A DNA stretch of 12,551 nucleotides from PHAA01 sp034678805 (GCA_034678805.1 JAXDBN010000058.1:1-12551); one strand, 5' to 3'; positions 1 through 6,830 are shown, counted from the first letter of the stretch. Notes: generated from the sequence alone by a model not told the origin. Made by a program: numbers and translations.

Positions 1-1149
1 CCCGGTAAGCCTTATATAGATGCAGACCACTGCACCAAACTGACCAGCGGCAAGTGCGGCATCTGCGAAAAGCTATGTCCTACCGATGCCATACGGTTCC
101 AGGATGTGCCAGTTTATAAGGAATTGGATATCGGGGCTATCGTCATGGCAACTGGTTATGACCAGTTTGATTGGAAACAAGCTTATGGTGAATATGGCTA
201 CGGAAAATATCCCGATGTCATCAGCGGCCTGGAGTTTGAACGGCTGGTTTCGGCGGGAGGTCCCACCGGAGGGCATATTCAACGTCCTTCTGACGGGAAG
301 GAACCGAAAAACGTAGCCTTCATAAAATGTGTGGGTTCACGCGATGACACCAAGGGCAAGAGTTATTGCTCCCGCGCCTGTTGTATGTACACCGCCAAGC
401 ATGCTTACCAGGTAAAGACCAAGATAGAAGACAGCGAAGCTTATGTCTTTTATATGGACGTCCGCACCGCAGGTAAGAACTATGAAGAATTCTATCAACG
501 GGCTTTGAATGTCGGGGCTAAATATATCCGCGGCCGGGTCAGTAAAATCTACCCCCGGGGAGACAAACTGATTTTAAAATCGGAAGACACTTTAATGGGT
601 ATGCCTATTGAGGTGGAAGCTGATCTGGTGGTCCTGGCAACCGCTATGGTACCATCAGCCGGGGCGACAGAACTGGCCAAGATGATTGGATTTTCTATTG
701 ACAAGGACGGCTGGTTCCAAGAGGCCCATCCCAAGCTGCAACCGGTAGAAACCTTTGCAGCCGGTGTATATCTGGCCGGCACCTGTCAGGGACCTAAAGA
801 CATTCCCGATACGGTAGCACAAGCCAGCGGGGCGGCGGTAAAAGTACTGGGACTATTTTCTAAAACCGAATTGGCTACCGAACCCATGGTGTCAGAGGTA
901 GATATCAGCAAGTGTTCGGGCTGTGGTTTCTGTGTCCCGATTTGTCCTTATAACGCTATTTCTTTACAGGAGATAAATGAGCGGGGCGGTCATGGTCATG
1001 GACCGTTTACCCGCCAGGTGGCCGTAGTCAACAACAGTCTTTGCCAGGGCTGTGGTTCATGTTTGCCGGCTTGCCGGACCCTGGCCCTCAATTTGAAGGG
1101 CTTCAGCAATGACCAATTGGTAGCGGAGGTGGATGCATTATGTCTATAG
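1..1149 (+). CDS. hdrA: HdrA-like flavin/iron-sulfur subunit (5' end outside window)
   Basis: C-terminal 382 residues of an HdrA, the FAD and iron-sulfur core of heterodisulfide-reductase-type electron-bifurcating complexes. The frame is open from base 1; the ATG at 106 is internal, because a conserved cysteine cluster (C11, C19, C22, C26, followed by P) lies before it. Next come the segment CVGSR (C110) and YCSRACC (C123, C127, C128), the HdrA-typical cysteines near the flavin domain, then YLAGTCQGPKDIPDTVAQASG, typical of the FAD-binding end of the thioredoxin-reductase-like fold. The C-terminus has two ferredoxin-like [4Fe-4S] motifs (C305/308/311/315 and C348/351/354/358; the second ends CR instead of CP). 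Residues are numbered from base 1. The last 10 bases overlap flxD, so translation is probably coupled. HdrB and HdrC would be expected upstream. In this family HdrA takes electrons from an MvhD-type partner and splits them between ferredoxin and the HdrB disulfide site. The family call is firm; the bifurcating role here is inferred from the neighbours. Confidence 0.93.
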   Translation, partial: PGKPYIDADHCTKLTSGKCGICEKLCPTDAIRFQDVPVYKELDIGAIVMATGYDQFDWKQAYGEYGYGKYPDVISGLEFERLVSAGGPTGGHIQRPSDGKEPKNVAFIKCVGSRDDTKGKSYCSRACCMYTAKHAYQVKTKIEDSEAYVFYMDVRTAGKNYEEFYQRALNVGAKYIRGRVSKIYPRGDKLILKSEDTLMGMPIEVEADLVVLATAMVPSAGATELAKMIGFSIDKDGWFQEAHPKLQPVETFAAGVYLAGTCQGPKDIPDTVAQASGAAVKVLGLFSKTELATEPMVSEVDISKCSGCGFCVPICPYNAISLQEINERGGHGHGPFTRQVAVVNNSLCQGCGSCLPACRTLALNLKGFSNDQLVAEVDALCL

Positions 1150-1574
1150 ATTCGCAGGGAGGTTGGGAACCCAAAATCATTGTATTTGCCTGCAACTGGT
1201 GTTCCTATGCAGCAGCCGATTTGGCCGGCTTGAATCATCTGGAGTATGATGCCAATGTGCGGATAATCAGGACCCCCTGTTCAGGACGAATGGACCCCAT
1301 GCTGGTTTTAAGGGCTTTTAACCGCGGGGTAGATGGGGTGCTGCTTTCCGGCTGACACCCGGGTGACTGCCACTATGGTAGTGGCAATTACTATCAGCGC
1401 CGCCGCCAGACCATTATGAAAAGTCTGATGGAGTATATCGGTATTGAGCCGGAGCGCTACCAGGTTTCCTGGATTTCCGGTGCCGAAGGAATAAAATTTC
1501 AAGAAACGATGGGCAAGTTGGTCAAAGACGTAAAGAAGCTTGGGCCTAACCGAAAGCTGAGGGATGCGCAATGA
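1140..1574 (+). CDS. flxD: FlxD/MvhD iron-sulfur subunit, selenoprotein (Sec72 at in-frame TGA 1353-1355)
   Basis: MvhD/FrhD-family [2Fe-2S] protein that passes electrons to HdrA. Translation from ATG 1140 reaches TGA at 1353-1355 after 71 residues (FACNWCSYAAADLAG, then RTPCSGRMDP, then DGVLLSG). The same frame continues past it with HPGDCHYGSGNYYQRRRQ and ends at TGA 1572-1574. Reading the first TGA as one residue gives 144 residues, the usual family size, with the family motif G-C-HPGDCHY present as G-U-HPGDCHY. Archaeal VhuD is a known selenoprotein of this family. A perfect hairpin with G in its loop begins 12 bases after the TGA (see SECIS entry). The gene overlaps hdrA by 10 bases (start), and its stop overlaps the next ATG (ATGA at 1571). 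Conventional gene finders would truncate it at 1355 or call a pseudogene. A sequencing error or nonsense mutation is possible but unlikely given motif and hairpin. No other selenium gene is in the window, so SelA/B/C/D must be encoded elsewhere. Confidence 0.92.
1353..1386 (+). promoter_or_regulatory. Sec codon TGA plus bacterial SECIS hairpin in flxD
   Basis: TGA at 1353-1355 is followed by the perfect 8-bp stem TGCCACTA (1368-1375) / TAGTGGCA (1379-1386), closing on TGG; a more realistic loop is ATGGT or TATGGTA after opening the last pairs. The loop starts about 20 bases after the TGA and carries GG, which fits known bacterial SECIS geometry (apical loop roughly 16-37 nt from the UGA, with G early in the loop). 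SelB would bind this element to deliver Sec-tRNA. The sequence also has to encode conserved residues (GDCHYGSGN), so some of the pairing could reflect codon constraint; perfect pairing of 8 bp makes chance unlikely. Confidence 0.85.
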
Positions 1575-2479
1575 AAGAAATAACTAATAAAATTCAGGCA
1601 ATTGCGGCCAGGCTTTTTGACGAAGGGAAAATAGATGTATTCCTGGCTTGGGAAAAGGGTGAACTCGATTTTCAAACCAAGGCCTATGCCGCCTGGAATA
1701 AGGATGATGTTCAAAATATCATATTCAATGAGTATACCATCTATAATACAGCCAATACATTGCTCAAGTTCCGTGATACCCATGAGCGCATCGGCATAGC
1801 AGTCAAAGGCTGTGATTCGCGCGGGGTGGTAAGACTGCTGGAAGACCTGCAGATTAAAAGAGACCGGCTATATATTGTAGGCATTCCCTGTCCGGGATTA
1901 AAAGATCCCCTGGCGGCTGCCCGAAACTATGGCGGTTTTAACCAGGTTAAGGAAGAAGAAGGACTGGCCAAAAAATGCCTGGAATGCATCCAGCCCAATC
2001 CAGTCATATATGATGAGCTGGTGGGTCCGGAGCAAGTACCCCGCCAGCCACTGGGAGAACGCTTCGCCAAGGTCAAAGAACTGGAGCAGATGTCAGCGGA
2101 TGAGCGCTATGATTTCTGGGAAAAGACCTTGTCAACCTGTATACGCTGTTATGCCTGCCGCCAGGTTTGTGTGGCCTGCGACTGCCGTACCTGCATTTTT
2201 GACGAGATGAAACCGCAGTGGGTAGGACGGGAGATTAGTACTACCGATAATATGATGTACCACCTGGTCAAACATGCCCATATGGCCGGCCGCTGCATTG
2301 AGTGCGGTGAATGTGAACGGGTTTGTCCGGTTAACATCCCCTTGATGCTGTTGAACCAGAAGTTAATAAAGGATGTTGGCAAATTATATGACGGACCGGA
2401 GGCTGGCATGCAGTATGTTGAAGGGAATAAACCGCCCCTCAGTGTATATCGCGCTGACGACCCGGACAGCTTTTTATAG
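1571..2479 (+). CDS. flxC: FlxC-type 4Fe-4S electron-transfer protein
   Basis: A 302-residue cytoplasmic iron-sulfur protein of the hydrogenase-beta/FrhB-like group found in flxABCD-hdr clusters. The N-terminal half has the FrhB-like stretch GIAVKGCDSRGVVRLL (about 75-90) and IPCPG. A CLEC pair sits at 136-139. The C-terminal half holds a dense cysteine block (C190, C193, C196, C200, C203, C205, C208) and a second classic motif, C242-x2-C245-x2-C248-x3-C252-P, so at least two [4Fe-4S] clusters are expected. The start ATG 1571 overlaps the flxD stop as ATGA and needs no separate upstream gap, which suggests re-initiation. It probably relays electrons between FlxA and FlxD/HdrA. The family and complex are well supported by order and motifs; whether this is the protein named FlxC rather than FlxB in published systems is less certain. 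Confidence 0.8.
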   Translation: MKEITNKIQAIAARLFDEGKIDVFLAWEKGELDFQTKAYAAWNKDDVQNIIFNEYTIYNTANTLLKFRDTHERIGIAVKGCDSRGVVRLLEDLQIKRDRLYIVGIPCPGLKDPLAAARNYGGFNQVKEEEGLAKKCLECIQPNPVIYDELVGPEQVPRQPLGERFAKVKELEQMSADERYDFWEKTLSTCIRCYACRQVCVACDCRTCIFDEMKPQWVGREISTTDNMMYHLVKHAHMAGRCIECGECERVCPVNIPLMLLNQKLIKDVGKLYDGPEAGMQYVEGNKPPLSVYRADDPDSFL

Positions 2480-2486
2480 GAGGTGA
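2478..2486 (+). promoter_or_regulatory. Ribosome binding site that sets the flxB start
   Basis: AGGAGGTGA overlaps the flxC stop codon TAG (2477-2479). It sits 8 bases (from the end of GGAGG) before GTG 2492, which fixes that codon as the start. The earlier in-frame GTG at 2483 lies inside this site and can be dismissed; the ATG at 2490 is out of frame. Confidence 0.8.
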
Positions 2487-2491
2487 TAAAT

Positions 2492-3499
2492 GTGAAGGTA
2501 TTAAGTAAATCTAAATTATCAGCAGCCCTGGACAACCTCAGTCAACAAAACGAGGTGTTTGTTCCCATGCAGAAGGGTACCCAGAGCGGCTATTTTACCT
2601 GGAAGAGCTTTGCCGAAGGCCAGGATGAACTGAGGCTGGAAGCCCTGAACGTTTATCAATCTCCCAAAGGGGTAGTTCTGCCCCAGACGGAAAAAATGTA
2701 CGGGATCCAGAGCCAGGGTGTTGAAATCAATATTGATAAAACCTATGAAGATGACCATCCAACCATAATATTTGGGGCCCGCGCCTGTGATGTGAAGGGT
2801 ATTCTGGCTATGGATGAGGTCTTTCTAACCAGGGGCTATGAAGATAGCTTTTATAAAGCTCGCCGCAGTGCCAACACTATCATTGCCAATGCTTGTTATG
2901 CCCCCGGACCCAACTGCTTTTGCAATGCTATGGACGTCAATTCAGTGGATCCGGCGGGAGCCGATGTAATCCTCCGGGATATCGGGGATAGTTTTATCTG
3001 GGAGGTTAAAACTCCCAAAGGTGACGCGGCCACTGCATTAATCTCTGGTTTGCTGGAAGAAAAAGATGCCAAAGCGCCGACTCCTCAACCTTTTCAAAGG
3101 CAGGTTGAATATGAGGGCGTAGCTGAAAAACTCAAGGGCATGTTTGAACATCCCATCTGGGATAAACTGTCTCAACCCTGTATTAATTGCGGGATGTGCA
3201 CCTATGTTTGCCCTTCCTGTTACTGTTTTGATATCCAGGTCAAGATGTGGGGGGATCATGGTTATCGGTTCCGGACCTGGGATTCCTGCATGTTTGAGGA
3301 GTATACCCGTGAGGCCGGCGGAGGAAATCCGCGCGGCGCCAGTAAGGAACGTTTCCGGCAGCGTTTCCTGCACAAGCTGGAATTCTTTACAGAACGCTAC
3401 GGAACCCCGCTTTGTACAGGTTGCGGAAGATGCATGATCGTCTGCCCGACTGATGTCAACATCGTCAGGATTATTGATGCAGTGAAGGAGGCAGATTAA
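2492..3499 (+). CDS. flxB: FlxB-type / AsrA-like 4Fe-4S dicluster protein
   Basis: A 335-residue iron-sulfur protein resembling anaerobic sulfite reductase subunit A and sulfhydrogenase beta (4Fe-4S dicluster type). It starts at GTG 2492, giving MKVLSKSKL. Visible features are GARACDVKGILAMDEVF (about 95-111), a CYAPGPNCFC cysteine group (C135, C142, C144), a cluster motif C230-x2-C233-x2-C236-x3-C240-P followed by C243 and C245, and a C-terminal C308-x2-C311-x2-C314-x3-C318-P. Two [4Fe-4S] clusters are expected. The neighbour downstream is the AsrB-like flavoprotein FlxA; A/B pairing of these two families is also seen in sulfite reductase and sulfhydrogenase, so it probably takes electrons directly from FlxA. 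No sulfite reductase catalytic subunit (AsrC) is in view, and the next genes belong to other functions, so an Asr operon is disfavoured. Confidence 0.82.
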   Translation: MKVLSKSKLSAALDNLSQQNEVFVPMQKGTQSGYFTWKSFAEGQDELRLEALNVYQSPKGVVLPQTEKMYGIQSQGVEINIDKTYEDDHPTIIFGARACDVKGILAMDEVFLTRGYEDSFYKARRSANTIIANACYAPGPNCFCNAMDVNSVDPAGADVILRDIGDSFIWEVKTPKGDAATALISGLLEEKDAKAPTPQPFQRQVEYEGVAEKLKGMFEHPIWDKLSQPCINCGMCTYVCPSCYCFDIQVKMWGDHGYRFRTWDSCMFEEYTREAGGGNPRGASKERFRQRFLHKLEFFTERYGTPLCTGCGRCMIVCPTDVNIVRIIDAVKEAD

Positions 3500-3500
3500 C

Positions 3501-4352
3501 ATGAGTGTTCAGGATAACAAAGGCGTAATCATTGAACAACCTTTGGTGCCGACCATAGTAGAAACAATCGATATTATCGATCGCACCCCGGATGTGAAGA
3601 GCTTTCTGGTAAGAAATACCGATGGCAGCGGAGTCCCTTTCCAGGTGGCCCCGGGACAGTGCGCCATGATATCCCTGCCAGTGGGAGAAGCGATGATTTC
3701 ATGCACTTGGCAGGAGGAACAGGAATACCTGGAATTCGCTATTAAGCGGGTAGGCCTGTTAACTGACGAACTTCACCAGATCGAGGTAGGACAGAAAATA
3801 GGGGTGCGGGGCCCATACGGCAATGGTTTCCCGGTTGAGGCCTGCAAAGGCAAAGATATGGTTTTTATCGCCGGCGGGATAGGATTAGCGCCCCTGCGGT
3901 CATTTATAAAGTATTGTTTTAAAAATCGAGCGGATTATGGCAAAATCACCATTCTCTATGGCAGCCGCAGCCAGGCCGACCTGTGTTTTAAGGAAGAGCT
4001 GTTTGACCTCTGGCCCAAAGAGCCTAATACTGAAGTATTTGTAACCATCGATAATGCTGAGCCTGATTGGAATGGCCACGTGGGATTTGTACCGGCCTAC
4101 CTGGAGGAGCTCAATCCCAGCTCTGCAGGAGCAATAGCCGTGGTATGCGGGCCGCCGATTATGATCAAGTTCGTCCTGCAATCCTTAGAGAAGATGGGTT
4201 ACAGTGATGACCAGGTTATAACCACTCTGGAAATGCGGATGAAATGCGGAATAGGCAAATGCGGCCGCTGTAACATTGGCAGTGAATTCATCTGCCTGGA
4301 CGGACCGGTTTATTACCTCAGACAGCTGCGGGACCTGCCACCGGAATGGTAG
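3501..4352 (+). CDS. flxA: FlxA, FAD/NAD(P)-binding oxidoreductase with [2Fe-2S] site
   Basis: A 283-residue ferredoxin-NADP-reductase-like subunit of the AsrB / sulfhydrogenase-gamma / PyrK type. The N-terminal FAD domain has APGQCAMISLP (50-60) and RGPYGNGFP (103-111). The nucleotide domain has the glycine motif IAGGIGLAPLR (123-133), LYGSR (152-156) and CGPPIM (216-221). The C-terminal [2Fe-2S] motif is C249, C254, C257, C265 (KCGIGKCGRC ... CLDGP), the normal PyrK-type spacing. The ATG at 3501 follows the flxB stop by one base, with GGAGG about 9 bases upstream. It would oxidise NADH (or NADPH) and feed FlxB/FlxC; cofactor preference cannot be read from the sequence. This is the last gene of the operon, followed by a perfect terminator palindrome. 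Confidence 0.88.
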   Translation: MSVQDNKGVIIEQPLVPTIVETIDIIDRTPDVKSFLVRNTDGSGVPFQVAPGQCAMISLPVGEAMISCTWQEEQEYLEFAIKRVGLLTDELHQIEVGQKIGVRGPYGNGFPVEACKGKDMVFIAGGIGLAPLRSFIKYCFKNRADYGKITILYGSRSQADLCFKEELFDLWPKEPNTEVFVTIDNAEPDWNGHVGFVPAYLEELNPSSAGAIAVVCGPPIMIKFVLQSLEKMGYSDDQVITTLEMRMKCGIGKCGRCNIGSEFICLDGPVYYLRQLRDLPPEW

Positions 4353-4380
4353 GAAAAAACCCAAAAGAAATTTTGCAGAA

Positions 4381-4405
4381 GGGATAGGCTTAAGCCTATC
4401 CCTTT
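4381..4405 (+). terminator. Perfect palindrome ending the hdr-flx operon
   Basis: GGGATAGGCTT (4381-4391) is followed directly by its exact complement AAGCCTATCCC (4392-4402), then TTT. The 22-bp perfect palindrome lies 28 bases after the flxA stop and would fold to a 9-bp stem with a 4-base loop. The T run is short (TTTC), so termination may be modest or may work together with the T-rich inverted repeat just downstream. Confidence 0.7.
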
Positions 4406-4413
4406 CAGATCGT

Positions 4414-4520
4414 CAAAAAAGGCTGATAGCGGCGTTAACACGGTAATCCCGTTCAATCGACGTACCTCATGTACGCCTCAATCACTGGCTTCCCTATTGC
4501 CTTGCTCTAAGCCTTTTTTG
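4414..4520. repeat. Structured element bounded by 11-bp inverted repeats (possible dispersed repeat or bidirectional terminator)
   Basis: CAAAAAAGGCT (4414-4424) and AGCCTTTTTTG (4510-4520) are exact inverted repeats enclosing 85 bases. Inside are three smaller stem-loops: ACGG/CCGT around TAATC (4440-4452), CGTAC/GTACG around CTCAT (4461-4475), and GGC/GCC around TTCCCTATT (4487-4501). TCAATC occurs directly on each side of the middle hairpin. Both strands end a GC stem in six T, so it could stop transcription from flxA and from the oppositely oriented sod gene. Its length and modular folding also fit a small non-autonomous dispersed repeat; only genome copy number would tell. No ORF is seen. 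Confidence 0.5.
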
Positions 4521-4569
4521 CTCGGTCTGCCCATATATAGACTTTTATTAATATTAATTCAATTGCCGT

Positions 4570-5175
4570 CTAGCTGTTCATCTTTTGCATCAGGGCTACC
4601 CTCCGGTTGACATCATCCCAGTTAACCAGGTTCCACCAGGCTTCAATCCAGGCAGCTCGTTTGTTTTGATATTTCAGATAGTAGGCATGTTCCCAGACAT
4701 CTACAACCAGCAGCGGCATAGCGCCCCATTGGGTAAGGTCCTGGTGTTTTTCGATTTGAAGAACTACCGGTTTCTCAAAGACCGGATTACAAGCCAGTAC
4801 TGCCCAGCCCGAACCTTCGACTGCTGCCGCAGCTGCAGTGAAAAGCTTTTTGAAGTTATCAAAGGACCCGAACTCGCGGTCGATAAGCTCTGCTATTGCA
4901 CCAGTAGCCGGACCACCTCCGCCTGGTTTCATATTCTCCCAAAACATGGTATGCAGGATATGTCCGGAACCATGAAAAGCCAGCTCCCGTTCAATATGTT
5001 TGATCAGCCCAAAATCATTCTTGGCAATCGCATCAGCCAGTTTCGCTTCCGCGGCATTGAGCCCATCTACGTAGGCCTTGTGGTGCATATCATGGTGTAA
5101 TCTAACTGTCTCGGCATCATAATGCGGCTCTAACGCATCATAGGGGTAGGGGAGGTCAGGCAGAGTATATGCCAT
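4570..5175 (-). CDS. sod: Superoxide dismutase, Fe/Mn family
   Basis: Cytoplasmic dismutase converting superoxide to oxygen and hydrogen peroxide. It is 201 residues from ATG 5175 (MAYTLPDLPYPYDALEP), the family's typical length and N-terminus. The metal ligands are all present: H27 (LHHDMHH), H75 (HILHTMFW), D159 and H163 (VVDVWEHAYY). Y35 (gateway Tyr) and W161 are conserved. The EKHQ segment at 142-145 and the overall sequence fit the Clostridia/Bacilli group; Fe, Mn or either metal cannot be decided here. The ribosome site AGAGGTG (complement of 5182-5188) fixes ATG 5175; a GTG at 5184 lies inside that site and would add three unlikely residues. It is a single-gene unit, convergent with the hdr-flx operon and divergent from tldD, suggesting separate oxygen-stress control. 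Confidence 0.95.
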   Translation of the reverse strand: MAYTLPDLPYPYDALEPHYDAETVRLHHDMHHKAYVDGLNAAEAKLADAIAKNDFGLIKHIERELAFHGSGHILHTMFWENMKPGGGGPATGAIAELIDREFGSFDNFKKLFTAAAAAVEGSGWAVLACNPVFEKPVVLQIEKHQDLTQWGAMPLLVVDVWEHAYYLKYQNKRAAWIEAWWNLVNWDDVNRRVALMQKMNS

Positions 5176-5181
5176 TACAAA

Positions 5182-5188
5182 CACCTCT
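5182..5188 (-). promoter_or_regulatory. Ribosome binding site of sod
   Basis: The minus strand reads AGAGGTG 6 bases before ATG 5175. It overlaps the alternative upstream GTG and therefore decides the start. Confidence 0.7.
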
Positions 5189-5254
5189 TTCCAAAATATT
5201 TATATACATTAAGTCTAGCCCATAATAATGGTTATAGCCACCTTAATTGCGTAG

Positions 5255-5398
5255 GTGGAAAGAAACCGGTTACTGCCACAGTATAGCGGGGAAGCCGATT
5301 GGGCAGGAATATATGATAATATTGTAGAACAAATTATCAATAAGACCAAAATTATCAAAATCAAGGATTTACAGATCAAAACACCAAGCGGGGGATGA
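5255..5398 (+). other. Possible 47-codon ORF just upstream of tldD (weak)
   Basis: In the 227-bp gap between sod and tldD, a frame opens after TAG 5252-5254 at GTG 5255 and runs to TGA 5396-5398. It reads VERNRLLPQYSGEADWAGIY and ends KDLQIKTPSGG. The final GGG GGA codons form the ribosome site of tldD (ATG 5403), so coupling would be possible. Against it: no good ribosome site before the GTG, no recognised family, and AT-rich sequence that gives Ile/Lys codons by default. It could be a gene remnant: the same frame has ATG at 5228, broken by the TAG. Nothing else is recognised in this gap apart from the palindrome at 5220-5231. Confidence 0.15.
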
Positions 5399-5402
5399 AA
5401 GC

Positions 5403-6830
5403 ATGTTTGATCGGGAATTGCTGGCCATTATCCTCGATAAAGCTCTGGAAAGGGGCGGTGACTTTGCTGAAGTCTATATTGAGGATAAGCAGACCAGCAA
5501 CATTCTGCTGGATAACAACAATATCGACAAAATACACTATGGAAGGGAAACCGGGGCAGGAATCCGGCTAATCAGCAATGGACGGACCTTCTATGTTTAT
5601 ACAAATGACTTATCTTCGGACGGTCTTACCATGGCTGCCGAGAAGGTGAGCCGTGGAGTTGAAGGCGGATTATCAGTTAGAAAGAGCGCATTTGCATTAC
5701 AGCAGCATACATCTGACCTGCCTATTTGTTTCAAGCGACTTCCCGAAGAAGTGGATTTTGCTGAAAAAATTGAGTATATGCAGCAAGCCAATCTGGCAGC
5801 CCGTAATATAGATGAAGACATCAGGCAGGTGACCGTTGCGGTTGGTGATTTGCATAAGAAGGTTCAAATAGCTAATTCATATGGGGATTTGGTGGAAGAT
5901 GAAACCGCCAGGGTCAGATTGATGGTCAATGTTATTGCGGCGCGAAACGGGCAGGTGCAAACCGCTCAGGAAACTGCTGGCGCAGTATCCGGGTGGGAGC
6001 TTCTGGACCAGGTTTCTATGGAAGACATGGCTTCTAAGGCTGCTTTACGGTCTATAAATATGTTATCCGCCCGTCCAGCCCCTGCCGGGCGGATGCCAGT
6101 GGTCATGCATGCCGATGCTGGCGGGACAATGATTCATGAAGCATGTGGACATGGTTTGGAAGCTGATTTGGTCCAGAAGGGAATGTCCATATTCAAAGAC
6201 AGGATTGGCTCACAAGTTGCGAATCCGGAGGTGAGCGTAGTTGATGATGCTACCCTGCCCGGCCAATACGGCAGTTATCATTGGGATGACGAAGCCTCGC
6301 CCGCCCGTCGTAATGTATTAATCGACAGAGGCTGCCTGCGGGGTTTTTTATATGACCGTTTAAGCGCCAAAAAAGATGGCAGGGAATCAACCGGCAATGG
6401 GCGACGGGAATCATATCAGGAGAAGCCAATTCCCCGTATGAGTAATACGTTTATTACACCTGGCAGAGACCAACCAGAACAAATAATCAAAGACACTGCC
6501 CGCGGCCTGCTGGTCAAGAAAATGGGTGGCGGCCAGGTTAATACAACAAATGGGGATTTTGTCTTTGACGTCCAGGAAGGTTATCTAATTATAGATGGGG
6601 AAATTGGGGAACCGGTCCGGGGAGCAACACTAATCGGCAACGGACCGCGCACCTTAATGGATATAGACCGTATTGGCTGCGATCTCGGTTTCGCTTTGGG
6701 GGTATGCGGTAAGGATGGGCAGGGAGTAGCGGTGGGCGACGCACAGCCCACTATCCGTATCAGAGAACTTACAGTGGGTGGAACTCACATTGATAAAGGA
6801 CCGACCATTCGAAGGATTTGCAGGAAGTAG
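5403..6830 (+). CDS. tldD: TldD zinc metalloprotease subunit
   Basis: A 475-residue TldD-family (U62) protein, the catalytic half of the TldD/TldE heterodimer that degrades unfolded peptides and, in some bacteria, trims leader peptides or CcdA antitoxin. The zinc motif HExxxH is HEACGH at 245-250 within GGTMIHEACGHGLEAD, and C435 in LGVCGKDGQ sits where the third ligand is expected. STGNGRRESY (about 329-338) and the C-terminal GDAQPTIRIRELTVGGT are also family hallmarks. It begins at ATG 5403, 8 bases after GGGGG. Only 10 bases separate its stop from tldE, so the two are co-expressed. No modified-peptide (RiPP) biosynthesis enzyme is next to it, so a general proteolytic role is the default reading. 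Confidence 0.94.
   Translation: MFDRELLAIILDKALERGGDFAEVYIEDKQTSNILLDNNNIDKIHYGRETGAGIRLISNGRTFYVYTNDLSSDGLTMAAEKVSRGVEGGLSVRKSAFALQQHTSDLPICFKRLPEEVDFAEKIEYMQQANLAARNIDEDIRQVTVAVGDLHKKVQIANSYGDLVEDETARVRLMVNVIAARNGQVQTAQETAGAVSGWELLDQVSMEDMASKAALRSINMLSARPAPAGRMPVVMHADAGGTMIHEACGHGLEADLVQKGMSIFKDRIGSQVANPEVSVVDDATLPGQYGSYHWDDEASPARRNVLIDRGCLRGFLYDRLSAKKDGRESTGNGRRESYQEKPIPRMSNTFITPGRDQPEQIIKDTARGLLVKKMGGGQVNTTNGDFVFDVQEGYLIIDGEIGEPVRGATLIGNGPRTLMDIDRIGCDLGFALGVCGKDGQGVAVGDAQPTIRIRELTVGGTHIDKGPTIRRICRK

Noticed and set aside
1353..1355. flxD as a frameshifted or nonsense-mutated pseudogene
   Set aside because: The frame stays open to a sensible end with all family motifs after the TGA, the TGA takes the place of a conserved Cys, and a SECIS-like hairpin follows.
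1356..1365. CACCCGGGTG palindrome right after the Sec codon as the SECIS stem
   Set aside because: Self-complementary with no room for a loop and too close to the UGA; the 1368-1386 hairpin has proper distance and loop.
3038..3502. 154-codon ORF on the minus strand
   Set aside because: Shadow of flxB, whose cysteine motifs are read in the + frame.
2492..4352. flxB-flxA as anaerobic sulfite reductase asrAB
   Set aside because: No asrC follows; the genes are tightly joined to hdrA-flxD-flxC and end in a terminator.
4585..5100. 171-codon ORF on the + strand
   Set aside because: It is the antisense shadow of the superoxide dismutase gene, which has every metal ligand; the + strand product shows no family motif.
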